Part shown: positions 11,060-22,470 of the stretch, one piece after another | How positions within the stretch are numbered: the stretch's first letter is position 1 | How the letters are laid out: every line of letters begins with the position of its first letter | DNA from: Gavia stellata | Lineage: Eukaryota; Chordata; Aves; Gaviiformes; Gaviidae | DNA: 64,000 bases | Direction: 5' to 3' | NCBI RefSeq assembly: GCF_030936135.1 | Contig: NC_082603.1 | Coordinates: 26,750,880-26,814,879, forward strand | Position numbers and translations under genes: made by a program | The notes under the pieces: model-generated | What the model saw: the letters and a program-made list of their open reading frames with translations, nothing else | What the model was told of the DNA's origin: nothing | Database searches by the model: none

Positions 11060-11330
11060 TCTCTGAAGCCAGAGGTTAATTATGCTTTATTGGATAATTT
11101 TCAGCTGCCAGTCCTGGCAATGAGGGGGATTTCCTCTAGATGGCATGCTTATCTCTGCGCTGGGAGGGAAGCCCCACTGTCCTGCTTCCCCCGCAGGACC
11201 CCAACGATGTATTTTCAGGGAGCAGATAACTTACCCAATGCCTCGTGCCCTCTTATAAGACAACATCTTGATTATGCAAAAGCCTGGAAAATGGTAATAA
11301 GAAAAAGGCATTTCGTAATGAGCGTTGGTT
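11060..11330. promoter_or_regulatory. Homeodomain-site-rich candidate enhancer
   Basis: An AT-rich block within GC-richer DNA with GGTTAATTATGC, TTATTGGATAATTTTC, CTTGATTATGC, GGTAATAAG and CGTAATGAG. CAGCTG and CAGATAACTT (GATA-like on the opposite strand) are also present. The motif density is suggestive; conservation is untested. Confidence 0.3.
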
Positions 11331-12923
11331 AGCTGGGTGATGCTGAGTACTCATCCAACAGAAATTAGGTCTTTACAAGTAATGTAGAGCCAGATGTGAA
11401 ACATCAGCCTTTCCTTCAGAAACCCTCAGTATCGTTTCTTCTATCCGAGTGATGCAGCTTCCTCTTCCCAGCAAAAATAAGCAGAGGCTCACCTACCGTA
11501 AGTGAAAGAAGGGGGGATGTTTGTGTACGTGAAGCTTCAACCCCCCCAGAGTGGCTGGATTAATTTTAATCTGTGTGTTTACAGGCTTTCCCTCTCTTGC
11601 CTCTGTGCAGATCAGGGCAGCAATTTCTCCTGGTGGTTTGAAGAAAGGGGCAGGAGAAATTCACACCAGTCTGGAGATGCTGGGGTGGGTTTCTTGCATG
11701 TCCCTTTTACCTACTGTGCACTGCGGAGCACCTATTTTATAGAAATGGAGAATTGTCCCGTACAGCCACACTGACACTGCCACAAAGTCAGCCTGGGATG
11801 TGCCAGGGCTGTGTGTCCCCGTGCACAAAGCAAGGATTAGCTCTGGGTCCTGGACCCAAGGGAAGGAGCTGCCGGGGTGTGGAAAGGCTGGAGCTGGGCT
11901 GTGGGGTGAAGCCGTGACCTGGTGGAGATGCAGTGGAGGAACGGGCATCCGCAGCCATGTGCAGGGGGGCAACAGGGCTGAGGTTCACCCTTCTGTGCAG
12001 ATTCAGCCCCAAACTGTTACATTGGTGACTGTTTCAAGATTTTTGCTTCTTGTTATCTGACCCAGATGAAATGTCCACTGTCTGCCCCTCCCCTTTTCTA
12101 CCTGGCTCTCCTTTGCTGGATAAGGGGAGCGGGTTAAGGTGTTTGGCTCTGCCTCTGCTTCTCTGCATGCAAGAAATATTTCACCTCCCTCCCCATACTT
12201 TAGGTTGCAAACTTTTTCCCTCTGTTCATCCAGCTCCTTCCCAAGATGGGAACAGAGAAAAGGAGCCCTGCGCTATATTCCTGTGCAGTAGCAGCATCAC
12301 AGCCTCCAGCTGACTGAAACATAGTCTTATTTGAGGTCAAGAGGCAAAATATATCTACAAACATGTTTGTGAGGCAAATCTGTAGGTATCAGCATGTATG
12401 TGCAGGGCTGATTTCTTACAAGGTTAGAGCAGATCCACCCCAACCTGATCCCCAGCTGGAGATTGCTGGATACTTCCAGGCACAAAGAACCCTATCCCCA
12501 GCCATTTACTACATGCAGAAAAAAATAAAACCAAGTCAAACACTTTTGTCCCAATCAAGCTATTTTCCACCTTTTCTGTAGTTCCCTCCTTTGAAGGCCC
12601 TCTCTCTGCATTGCTCCTGGCCTCCAAGTTGAGGGTCCTCAGCTGGTGTTTCTGGCAGAAGTGGACTTTTCAAAGTCAGTGGGTGAGGCAGGCACTCGGG
12701 CGGCTGAACTGCTGAAAGCAGAGGACTCAGCAGCAGGGATTTCCTGGGCACATTTGGCATGATCAGATGCTAACATGGAAAACCTGGACTCAGAAACCTG
12801 ATCATGGATTTCTACATTTCTAATCATGGGTTTCTACATCTTTGTGAATCTGGCCATTTATTTAGGTTCTTCCACTGATACACCCACTTTTGGAAAATCT
12901 GATTCCATCCCACATATATTCCT

Positions 12924-12950
12924 CCCCCCCCCCCAAAAAAAAAAAAAAAA
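12924..12950. repeat. C11-A16 homopolymer junction
   Basis: Eleven C are followed directly by sixteen A. The A run may be a degraded retroposon tail or simple slippage product; no recognisable element lies immediately upstream. Confidence 0.8.
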
Positions 12951-14079
12951 TCCTCTCTTTTGTTTCCAGGGGATTCAGGGAAGAAGGAAATGATTTAGCA
13001 GGCTTGTTTTCACAGGGATATTTTTCCTTGTGTGGTAGGCACAGTTACCAGGCTGTTCTATACACTTTGCCATGTGCCAGATCATAACTGCCTTCCACAT
13101 GCATCGGCCTTTGGCTAATGTGTTTTTTATGGCAACCAGGAGAGCTGGATGTCGTGAGTCTCAAAAGTGCACCTGGTGGTTTATGGCTTGAAATCACTGC
13201 GTTCCTCTGAGTCATGTAAGAGTGTGTGTGTATTCATCTCTTTTCATGTCAGATTGCTGAAGAACAATATGAAAAAAGCTTATACCAAGCCAGAGTTAAT
13301 CACTTGAGTGTTAAGCTGCATATGAGTTTTCCTGGTGGGCTTCAAGTCCATGTGGGATGGGATCAGTTATGAATAGGGGGCAGCAGACAGTTTTTGAACT
13401 GCAAGTCCAAAACCAATGTCCTAAACTCAGACCACAGCCCCTAAATAAATGCATATGTATGGGGGGAGAGGAGTTTCCCACTTGTCTGAAGAGCAGGAAA
13501 GACAGGGAGACCTGTTCTCCAGAGGTTCATGGGGGTTCAGCCCTGCATATGAGGTGTCTGGGAAAAGCCTCCCTTGAAATCTAGGCCTTTTCCAGTGTGG
13601 ATTTTGGGACACCTGCATTTGAAAATGCAAGTCAACAAAACCGAGATGTCTGCCATCTGAGCGCTGCAGGGATGGATATAGGCACTTGGCTCCAGTGGTT
13701 TCCAAACTGGGAATTTCACGCATCTCGTCCTATCTGGCACGACCATTCCCACTTACCTCCCTGCGCTGGGAGCTGTATGGTGTGCAGGCTGCAAACAGAT
13801 CTTTGCAAGCTGGGAACTGGGAGTACAGGGCTGGAAAAAATGTTGAACTGCAGGGAGCACTGAAGGTCTGAGCCTTGGATATGGAAAGAGGAGAAATAAT
13901 ATCAAAGGAAATCACATAAGTGGAAAAAGAGCCCCCTGGGGCAGCCCAGGCAGCAGCAGGTCTGTCTTGTTCATGTTTTCAGAGAAGTTAGAGGTCAGCC
14001 AAGCTTGATAACGAGGTAATACAGAAAAATCCATCACTGAGCCTTGAGGGACTTGTAGATGCGGTTCTCATCAGAATAA

Positions 14080-14190
14080 ACGAATTTAGATGCTGCTCGG
14101 CAGGGGAAACAAGAACGATTATGTATTGCAAAACCAACAGATCATCTAGAAGGATCTGGGAGCAATATTGGCTGGGCTGGAGCTAAACCC
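14080..14190. promoter_or_regulatory. Candidate regulatory block upstream of FOXD2
   Basis: Unique sequence at the edge of the GC-rich domain holding ACGAATTTAG, GAACGATTATGTATTGC and GCAATATTGGC. Together these look like homeodomain/CUT and C/EBP-like cores. It lies about 4.5 kb upstream of FOXD2. Only the composition and motifs support the call. Confidence 0.25.
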
Positions 14191-15875
14191 CCCGCACGGC
14201 AATGCACGGAAACCCTGCAGGGCCCGATGCTGCCCTTCTCCAGGCACAGCCGTGCAGGATCAGGGCTTTGCCCCCCGGTAAACCCCAGCGCCGGGGGATG
14301 CTCCGGGCAGGGCCGGCTGCCTTACGCGGGGGCATGGCCAGTGCCGGGACAGGAGCACCGAGCGCACCCCGCGGTGCTCTGGGGTTGGTCTCCTTGCCCT
14401 CCCCTGCACCCCCCCGGCAAATAGCGGTCTCGACGGACAGGCAGGGAAGGAGCTTTTCCCCATGGAAAAAAAAAAAAAAAAAACCGTTGTTGCCGTTTTA
14501 CAGCTTTCAGGCGCTCCGACCCGCTCCCACGCAGCTGCCCGGGAGGGGGCACCGGCAGCCCGGGGGGGTGGGAATCTCGGCCCGGGGGGATCCACCTGCT
14601 GAAGAGGTCTGCAGGGCATCAAAACGCCGACCCAACGCGCCTGCACCAAAAGCCTCGTTCAGACAGGCGGGACAGACAGTGAAAGTCAATTTAAAGGAGG
14701 AAAAAAAAAAAATCCTGATGGGCTGATGCCCCTTTCTCCCCGCCCCCCCCCTACTTTAGAGACTTTTTGGAGACTCTCCCCACTCCGCCAGCTCTCAGCC
14801 CCAGGAACGTTTGATACTGCAACTTAACGTGAACTGTAGAGCAGAGTCGGGTTAAAACGGGAGATGGGAAGGGAGGCTGTCTTTAATGAAATACTTCAGC
14901 GAGGACAGCAGAAAAATCAAAAATCTGCCCAAGGAAAAATGTTTCTCTCCCAGCCCTGCACGGCTGGGAACAGTGGGACGATGACAGGGCAATCTTTTCG
15001 GGTAGATCGATAGGGTTTCTCTTTCGGGAGACCGCATCATTTCTTACCCCGACGTGCAAACCCGTGATTAAAACTCACCCCTCGCTCCGTGTGTGGATGC
15101 ACGGCCGGGAGCGTGTGTGTGTGTATGTACGTGTCTGGGATCCGACCGTCTGGTTTGCTTCACTCCCGGGTTTCCCTTTTCTAAATCTTTTCGGGATGGG
15201 GGTAGTTTAGGTACTTTTTCTCGTTTTGATTCGTTTCTGCAGCCGATCTTGCGTGGCAGAGCCGAGCCGAACGCCGACTCGGCGAACCCGAGCCGCTCGC
15301 AGACGGAGGGACCGGGACTCTTCCACTGTCGTTTCCTTTCGGGTCGTCCCCGACTTTAACGGGGACGATATTTTGCCTTCAAACAGGCAGGAGTCGCGTC
15401 GATGGTGGCTGATCGGGACATGCTATTTCTCGAGCTGCGGCGGCTCTGGATGCGCGATGCTGAAGGGGAAGGTCCCGGCAGGAGCGGGACAAGGCACCGG
15501 CCGCATCCCGTCAACAGCTGCCTCGAACCGACCCTTCTCGCCCTCCCCCAACCCCATTTTCGGGCTCATCGGGGTCCCGATGCCCATGAGTACAGCGGCA
15601 AACGGCTCCACCCGAGCCCCCCGTTGCCGGGGGCTCCCCCCGCGGGCCGCCCGGCGCTGCCCGCCCTTCCAGGCCGGGGGAGAGCCGGCAGCCGGGGCAG
15701 GGCCGGGGGGGTGGTCCGGGCCGCAGACACCCACATCTGTTTCACTCCCATCCGTGCGGGGCCAACCTCCAGGCAGGGCGATCGGGAGGCGGCCGCGGAG
15801 GGGCGCGGGGGGCTGCGGGGCATCCCCCGGGCGGTGCCCGCTGCCCTCGGCCGCTCGCAGCGCGTCGGTTTGCTG

Positions 15876-15895
15876 CCCCCCCCCCCCCCCCCCCC
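15876..15895. repeat. C20 homopolymer
   Basis: Twenty consecutive C on the + strand inside the CpG-rich domain upstream of FOXD2. Such runs can form G-quadruplex (opposite strand) or i-motif structure and are often length-variable or misassembled. Confidence 0.9.
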
Positions 15896-16224
15896 GCCCT
15901 CCCCTTCGCCGCCTTACAGAGGCACAAGGCGCAGCTCCCGGCGGTTCCTCGCTGCCATGAAATGCACCAAGTGGAAATTCAATCGCCCCGTTGTGTGTGT
16001 GGTCGAAATCTCTGGCAGCTGCTTCGGAATTTTTTATGACACTTTCGTTTATGTAGGGGAGGCATAACTATTATTTTACTTAATAAAAATGGAAAGCGGC
16101 TCCGGTCTTTTCCCTTCCCGCTCTCTTCCGTTTATTCTTCCCATCGCCTATCAGCGGGGCTGACGAACGGAGAGTTTAAACAAAGTCGGTAGGAAAGATG
16201 CGGCGTCTCCGAAGCATTTCTCCG

Positions 16225-16330
16225 TGTTAGCTAATTAGGTATATACATAAGAAAATATATATAAGGAAAAATGTATGAATACAAATATATATAGCTGAAT
16301 ATACATATAGACATTCGATAGGAGATGTAT
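16225..16330. promoter_or_regulatory. AT-rich island in the FOXD2 upstream CpG domain
   Basis: About 100 bases of strongly AT-rich sequence with GCTAATTAGG (homeodomain core) and repeated TATATA/ACATA steps, embedded in GC-rich DNA about 2.4 kb upstream of the FOXD2 start codon. It may be an enhancer or simply TA-rich low complexity. Confidence 0.3.
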
Positions 16331-16671
16331 GCGTTCTTGTTGCAAAAGCAGGTTACCAGCATCGGAGGAGTATAAAAGTGAAAGAGTTCAGGGAAGCTCC
16401 CCCAGCCCTCACACACGCCCGCAGGACAGACTTCCCACCTTCCTGAGCAACTCTCAGCACAGTTATTCATCTATTTTCCCCTCCGGTCGAGAAATTCTCC
16501 CCGATCGCAGCGTTGGCGGCGAGGGAGGAGGATGCGACCGAGTCCGCGCAGAGGCTCCGGCTCTGTAATAGCTGCTTCAACTGGAGCCGTGCGGGCGAAG
16601 CGCCGTCCGCTCCTGCCCGCTCCTGCCCGCTCCTCGGGGTCCCCCCGAGCTCGGCGAGCCTCTGCACCGAG

Positions 16672-16830
16672 TCGTTAGGGCTTGAGTAATTGTGACCGGC
16701 ATTTGGAAGCGGGGCCGCGCAGCTGTTTGGCCCGGCTCCCCGGTATTAGTGCTGGAGATTTTATCACCAAATGCTCGCACCTGTTAACGGCAGCGACTGG
16801 CAATTCATCACCGCGGATTCTCACACTGCT
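16672..16830. promoter_or_regulatory. Candidate proximal regulatory block of FOXD2
   Basis: A unique segment of balanced composition in the CpG domain. It includes GAGTAATTGTGACC, GAGATTTTATCACC (HOX9-13-like TTTTAT and GATA-like TTATC), GCACCTGTTAACGG (E-box CACCTG plus GTTAAC) and GGCAATTCATCACC. It differs from the low-complexity G/C-rich flanks, which is the main reason for listing it. Confidence 0.28.
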
Positions 16831-18098
16831 GAACGCGGCCCTGGGGGGGCGGGAGAGGTCTCCCCCTGGCACCCCCTTGGAGGAAACCATCCCCTTGCTC
16901 CCTCCCCAGGCATCCTTCCCCTCGGGAAAGCGGCTGCGTGTTTGCAGAGCCTCCAAGGGGAAAAAAACAACCGTGCGAGCGTGGCTCGGTGTGTCCGCGG
17001 CGGAGACAGGGACACCGGGCTGCTACAGCCACCCACGGGGCGTGGGGTGAGCGGCTGCAGCCGTGGCCGTGTCCCCTGCCCTGCGCCGGGGTGGCCACGC
17101 CGGCCTTGCCCTGGGAAGGGGCGGCCGCAGGCAGGGGAGGGGGCTCTGCCACCCGCGGGGACACCGCTGTGGCTCGGGGGGGGGCTGGGGTGCCTCTGGT
17201 CGCAGGGAAATCCTCCCGCTTCTGCTGCAGTCCGCGGCAAGGTGGGTGTCCGCTGCCCAGCACCTCCTTCCTGCCAGCCGTCGGGGGATGCTGCGCCTCG
17301 GGGGAGCGATGGCAGGAGAGCGGCGGACACGAGATCCCGAGGCCGGAGGAGATTCCCCGTCCCGGAGGGTGCCCGGGGCCTGGCCGGGCTGCGGGTGGGC
17401 CACTTCGGAAAGCGGTACCCGGCCGGGACTCGGGAGCCGTCCCAGCACCCCGCGGACACGCACAGCCTTCCCTTTGGTTATTTCTCGCGTGGGGGAGGCT
17501 TGACTGAGCGTTGCTCCTCGCCTTCCGCCCCGCACCTGCCGGGCGGCAGCATCCCTTCCGCGGGCGTGGGCCCGTGGGAGCCCTCGGGGAACGCGGGTTT
17601 CCAGGCAGGGTGCTCCGGGCTCGGTGACGGGTCGGTGACGTGAGCGTGTGCAGAAGGGGAGCGGGGATCCCCAAATTCACACACACACCCCCTCGGGCTC
17701 GGCCCTGGCGGAGCGAGGGACCCCGTCGGCGAGGCTGCTGGAGGGCGGCAGATCAGCCCCCGGCCCTGGGGGTGGGCAGCCCTCGGGGGGAGAAGGGACC
17801 CTCCGCGGTCCCCGGGCGGAGGGAGGCGGCCGTCGTATCCCGCAGGAATGGGCCCTGCCAGCCTCCAGCACCGCGGGGTGCTTGGGGCGGGGGGGGTGGC
17901 TTTACCCAGCGCAGACCCCCCCCTCCCGCACCAGCCGGCTCCAAGCGTAGCCGGGGGCATCCGAGCGCCGGGGGCGCAGCCAGCGCCTTTCCTCGAAAGC
18001 ATCCCCGCCGGGGGCGGGGGCCGCGCTCCCCAGGGACCCGGGCCGGGCCGGGCAGCCCCTCGCCGTGCCCCGCGGGGGCTGCGGCGGGCGGCGGGCGC

Positions 18099-18126
18099 CA
18101 CGTGATGCCGGGGCGGCCGTATAAAG
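18099..18126 (+). promoter_or_regulatory. FOXD2: FOXD2 core promoter: E-box and TATA box
   Basis: A CACGTG E-box (18099-18104) is followed 15 bases later by TATAAAG (18120-18126) in CpG-rich DNA. With normal spacing, transcription would start near 18150, giving a 5' UTR of about 500 bases that contains a T-rich stretch at about 18305-18335. The motifs are seen; the start site is inferred. Confidence 0.6.
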
Positions 18127-18653
18127 GCCTGGGGAACGCTGGCAGGAGGCGCAGAGTGGGAGCGTTTCCATCGGGTCCCGGCTCGGGAGGGGTGGGGAGG
18201 GGGGAGCCGCCTTCCCAACTTCTGCCCTCCCCCCTCCCTCTTCCCCCGCCCCTCCCTCCCCCTCCGTCCCCCCAGCCCAGCCAAGGACCCGCCGCACCCC
18301 CCGCTTTTTTTTTTTTTCTTTTTTCCTTTTTTCCTTCTCTCGCTCTCCTTGTATTATCATTATTACTATTATTTATTATCGCTGCTTCCAAGCTGCCTGC
18401 CCAGCCTTGGGGCGTCCCGTCCCTCCGCCCCCGCCCCGCGCCCCCTCCGCCGCCCCTCCCTCCGCAGCCACCACCCCGCAGCCCTGCCGCGGCCCCGCCA
18501 GCAGCGGCGCGGCGAGTGCGGCGCGGAGCGGCGGCGCCGGGGCGCGGAGTCCCAGCGGCGGCCGCAGCCCTCCGGCACGGCCCCGGGCCCATCCCGGGAG
18601 CCGCCGCTAGGTGGGGGGGGGAGCCCGGCCCCGGCCGCCCCGGCCGCACAACA

Positions 18654-18982
18654 ATGACTTTGGGCAGCAGCGGCGGCGGCGGCTGCGGGATCATGTCCGA
18701 GCGCTCCCCGGAGGAAGAGCCGCTCTCCGAGGTGGAGGACGCGGATATCGACGTGGTGGGCCCGCCCCAGGATGGGGGCAAGTACAGCGAGGACGAGGAG
18801 GAGGAGGAGGAGGAGGACGAGGAGGAGGAGGACGAGGAGGACGGCGGCGATCCGCTGGGGCTCGCCCTGCCGCGGAGCGGGGCCGCCAAGGCGCGCATGG
18901 GGGGGTCCCCGGAGCGGCTCTCCCCCGCCGGCGGCTCGGAGCCGGCGTGCGCCCGCGGCGCCGCGCCCGGGGAGAAGGCGCC

Positions 18983-19013
<31 letters not shown>

Positions 19014-20003
19014 GCGGGGGGGAAGAACCCGCTGGTGAAGCCGCCCTACTCCTACATCGCCCTCATCACCATGGCCATCCTGCAGAGCCCCAAGAAGCGG
19101 CTGACGCTGAGCGAGATCTGCGAGTTCATCAGCGGGCGCTTCCCCTACTACCGGGAGAAGTTCCCCGCCTGGCAGAACAGCATCCGCCACAACCTCTCCC
19201 TCAACGACTGCTTCGTCAAGATCCCCCGGGAGCCCGGCAACCCGGGCAAGGGCAACTACTGGACGCTGGATCCCGAGTCCGCCGACATGTTCGACAACGG
19301 GAGCTTCCTGCGCCGGAGGAAGCGCTTCAAGCGGCAGCAGCAGCTGCACCCGCCGCACCCCGAGCTGCTGCTGCGGGCCGGGGCCGCCGACCCCGCCGCC
19401 TTCCTGCCCGGCTTCGCCTACGGACCCTACGGCTACAACTACGGCCTGCAGCTCCAGGGCTATCCCCACCACCACCACCACCACCCCGGCGGAGGCGGCG
19501 GCGGCGCCGCGGGCGCCTTCCCCTTCCCGGCGCCGCACTGCCCGTTACCGGCTCCGCCGCCTCCCGCCGCCGCCTCCGTCTTCTCCGCCGCCTCGGGGCT
19601 GCCCTCCTTCCTGGGCGGCGAGCTGAACTGCAGGAAGTCCTTCTACCACCCCCAGCTGAGCCCCACCGCCCTGCCCGCCGCCCTCCTCCAGACCCTGAAG
19701 CCGGACCCCACGCCCGCCGGCGGCGGCGGCGGCGGCAGCACCAACCACCCCTCCCGGCCCTCTTTTTCCATAGACAACATCATCGGGGGGGCCGTGCCCC
19801 CGCCGCCCAGCACCAACCCCAGCGCCGCGCCCGCCGCGCCCTACCCCGCCGGCCAGGCGGGCCCCCCGGCGCAGGTCCTGGCCGTGCTCAGCCCCGCCTT
19901 GGCCCCGGCACAGCCCCAGGTCAGCCTGGCACACGAGCCGCTCCTGCAGCCGGCCCAGAACTTTTCCAGTAAAATCACAACCCTGAGCAGCTGTCATTTT
20001 TAA
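18654..20003 (+). CDS. FOXD2: Forkhead box D2 transcription factor
   Basis: A complete 449-residue forkhead protein in one exon; FOXD2 orthologues act in the nucleus in kidney, somite and craniofacial mesenchyme. The N-terminus MTLGS, an early second Met and ADIDVVG match FOXD2. An acidic run (about 45-66) and a poly-Gly tract precede the forkhead domain at about 129-227 ([15 protein letters not shown] to [23 protein letters not shown] recognition region). Low-complexity His (272-277), Gly and Pro segments follow. [10 protein letters not shown] (EH1 at 371-377) should recruit Groucho/TLE. The protein ends in SCHF as in human FOXD2 (495 residues). The start has a favourable A at -3; although the frame stays open far upstream, that part lies before and across the TATA box and is not coding. 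FOXD1, FOXD3 and FOXD4 fit the N-terminus and the FOXE3 linkage less well. Confidence 0.95.
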
Positions 20004-21075
20004 AGTGTGCTGGGGAGGGGGGGGGGAGAGTCGCGAAGCAAACGGCCCCTTCCCAGCTCTCCCCCCTTCTCCGAAACTGCTCCCCTTCCCTCTCCCCGTC
20101 CCCCCCCCATGTCCTCCTGTTGTGTTTTAAGGTAGGAAATATTTCCTCTTTTTTTTTTTTTTTTTAATTTTTACTTTATTTCCAGGCTCTGTGGCATCCA
20201 GATCTGTTTGTGTCTCTTTGCTCGGAAAAAAAAAAAAGCAACCCACCCAACCAAAATTAAATCGGGAGAGCGGGAGGGGGGAAAGAATAACACGATTTCG
20301 TCCCGCAAGCGCCAAAGCGTATTTATAAAGTGGCCGTAACAGAAGCTGGGACCTGGGCTGGTTGAACACGCAACGTCTTGCGGGGGGTGAGGGGGGGGGG
20401 TGTTAAGAAAGAAGCGGTCTTAGGGTGGGAAATGTTTCCTTTGAGAGGTGCGGGTTTTCCGCGGGGGTCCCCCAGATCGCCTGGGAAAGCGGCCAGGGGA
20501 GTTGCAGCCGCCCCCGGTTGCAGCGAGCCCGGTTTCTTTCCTGCAAATCTCTCTCCCCGGCGGTTTTGCCATGTGTGTCTGTCTCTCCCCTGCTCTCAAA
20601 GAAAATGTTTTAATGGCTCGATCTTATTTTTAGTTTCTTTGAAGCTTCGGGTTTGGTTTTAAAAGGCACTGGTTAGGGTTTCTTTATTTTTAAGAAGAAG
20701 AAAAGTCGGTGAAACTCAGGACTGCGGTTTCTTTTTTTTCTTTCTTTTTTTTTTTTTTTTTCCCCCAATGAGACGTTCAAATGCACGTTTAAAAGAAAAT
20801 CCGATCTGTCAGGACGTTTGGAGAATTCCCATACTATTTTTTTTTTTTTGATCCCCGTTTTCCCACCCCCTCTGTGCGTGGGTTTTTTGGTGTATTGGTA
20901 ATTATTTGTATATAGATTATTCGGGAGCTAATGAGCGGAGTCCAGTTAACTCTTCACTGGTTGTGCATCCGTCATACCTATTTTATTGAGAGAATCTGTG
21001 AATAATTTGATGTGGAAAAGGCAACAGAATTTTGTCCACCGTTGGTGTAAATTAATAAATGTTTGTGACCTGGTT
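20004..21075 (+). other. FOXD2: FOXD2 3' UTR
   Basis: About 1.05 kb from the stop to the first good poly(A) signal. It is punctuated by many T runs (for example near 20150, 20730-20760 and 20840) and two A runs. The interval shows no coding character. The extent is inferred from the signal at 21054. Confidence 0.6.
21054..21059 (+). terminator. FOXD2: FOXD2 poly(A) signal
   Basis: AATAAA about 1050 bases after the stop, followed by the GT-rich TGTTTGTGACCTGGTT. A second AATAAA at 21712-21717 is a possible distal alternative. The A15 run just after the first site is genomic and could cause internal priming in cDNA data. Confidence 0.6.
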
Positions 21076-22149
21076 AAAAAAAAAAAAAAAAGAATAATCC
21101 CAATCGTTCTTTGCGATGTCCTTTGTCACGCTGAGAGCCGAGAGCCCCGCTCGGGCCTCGGGGAAGCGAGTGGCTCCCACCCTCGGGCTGGCGACACTCG
21201 GCCGGTCGCGGAGTTTCGCCGCCCGAAGCCGGCGGGGCTGAGCCCTCCCCTCCGCCGCCGGGCGCGCAGCCTGCGCGGGGCTGCTCCGCGCCGCCTCCCT
21301 TCCCACCGCTGCAGCCTGCCGCAGCGGCGGTGCCTCCCCCGGCCCCTTCCCCGGCCGGGCCGGGGCGGGGGGGGGTGTCCCCGCTTTGGGTCCACGGGCC
21401 GGCAAGAGAAAGGACCCCCCCCGGATTTTTTTCTGTTAATTTTATTTTTTCTTTCTTTGTTTGCTTTTTGGTGTCCCCCCCCCAAAAAAACCCCTCTGCC
21501 TGTTTCCAGGGGGAGGGAGGTGGGGGCCGGGAGAAAGGTTATCCCTTCTCTCCCCCCTCCGCTTCCCTTTATTTTGTTTGGAAAAGTTGACACATGAGAA
21601 AATAAGTTGGAGGGTTTCCCCCCCGCACACACGTCCCCCTTGGGCCTGCAGCATTTGAATGACCGAATGAAACTTGATCTCCGCCTAAATTTTGCAACAA
21701 CTTACAAAGTAAATAAACATCTTTAAGCGCTCCCTTCTCCTCCAAACCTCCCCCCCCCCCCCCCAATTATTTATTTCAGGGACCAAACGTGGCTCTTTGG
21801 TTTGTTTGTTGGCAGGGGCGCTGATATAAAGAATCGAGGCCTTTCTGCCCGTGCAGACAGCTGAAGGAGAAGGAGAAAAAGAAAAAAGCTGAGACGTACG
21901 AGGCAGGGAGCGGGGGACGGAGCCGGTCCCCGGGCGAGCGGGGCTTTGTGCGGGGCCCGCCGGGGCGCAGGCAGGAGCCGGGCGGTGTGCGCCGGGGGGG
22001 GGGGGGGTGGTGGTGTAGTGTGTCGGCCTTTCTTCCCTCTTCCTCCCCCCACTTTTTAATTCCCCCCTCCTCTGCCCCTGTCTGTGCCACCTCGAACCTC
22101 CGCGCAGTTTGTTGATGTTGTTCCTGAACGTGCCGCCTCCCCGCAGCGA

Positions 22150-22470
22150 GCGGTCTCACATCTCGCCTTCACACACATTTGCTTTTGAAAAGCGATCTTC
22201 GTGTCCGGCACTTGGTTGTCTCCCTTTCATGTCCAGCTCCTACAAAAGAGGCTACAAGACTCGACATGGGAGAAAAGAGGAGGCCAATGAATCTATTTTC
22301 CAGATTGCCAAGCACATGGTTGGAAATTGAAGGGGCTTTTGTAGCATTTCCCCTTCCTCCCTCCCTCCCCGCTCCTTTTCTTTTGCTTGTGTGCAAATTG
22401 TTCAATTGCTCTGGCAGGGGTGTTCCTGACAAGCTCATTACTAGAAGGTGCCAGACCCCTCCTCTCCCTC
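22150..22470. promoter_or_regulatory. Candidate conserved element within CpG domain
   Basis: A CpG-poor, balanced-composition, non-repetitive segment set in CpG-rich DNA. It includes CTACAAAAGAGGC, GGCCAATGAATCTATTTTCC (CCAAT plus homeodomain-like), GCAAATTGTTCAATTGCTC (SOX-like inverted pair around TTGAACAATT) and CTCATTACTAG. This sharp change of composition is typical of deeply conserved enhancers next to developmental regulators. Conservation has not been checked. Confidence 0.4.

Larger units (their letters stand above)
9559..14080. other. Spacer between FOXE3 and FOXD2, distal part
   Basis: No gene is recognised. The sequence is largely unique and of medium GC. It contains an AT-rich candidate element at 11.06-11.33 kb and a C/A homopolymer pair at 12.92 kb, both listed separately. 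Open frames up to about 170 codons carry no recognisable domain. Confidence 0.55.
14200..18100. other. CpG-rich upstream domain of FOXD2
   Basis: GC- and CpG-rich DNA leads into the FOXD2 promoter, interrupted by AT-rich blocks at 15.95-16.33 kb. No coding gene is recognised. Human FOXD2 has a divergent non-coding transcript (FOXD2-AS1) on this side. A counterpart could start here on the minus strand, but I see nothing that proves it. Long open frames in both strands here are expected from composition. An A18 run sits at 14466-14483. Confidence 0.55.

Noticed and set aside
17640-18653. In-frame extension of FOXD2 to 787 residues
   Set aside because: The frame stays open upstream because of GC-rich composition. 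It crosses the TATA box at 18120 and a T-rich stretch, while MTLGS at 18654 matches the known FOXD2 N-terminus.
18369-19538. 389-codon minus-strand frame over FOXD2
   Set aside because: Antisense shadow of the FOXD2 coding repeats with no recognisable domain.
1716-20003. Assignment to the FOXC2-FOXL1-FOXF1 or FOXQ1-FOXF2-FOXC1 clusters
   Set aside because: The two forkhead domains and tails match FOXE and FOXD families, not FOXC, FOXL, FOXF or FOXQ.
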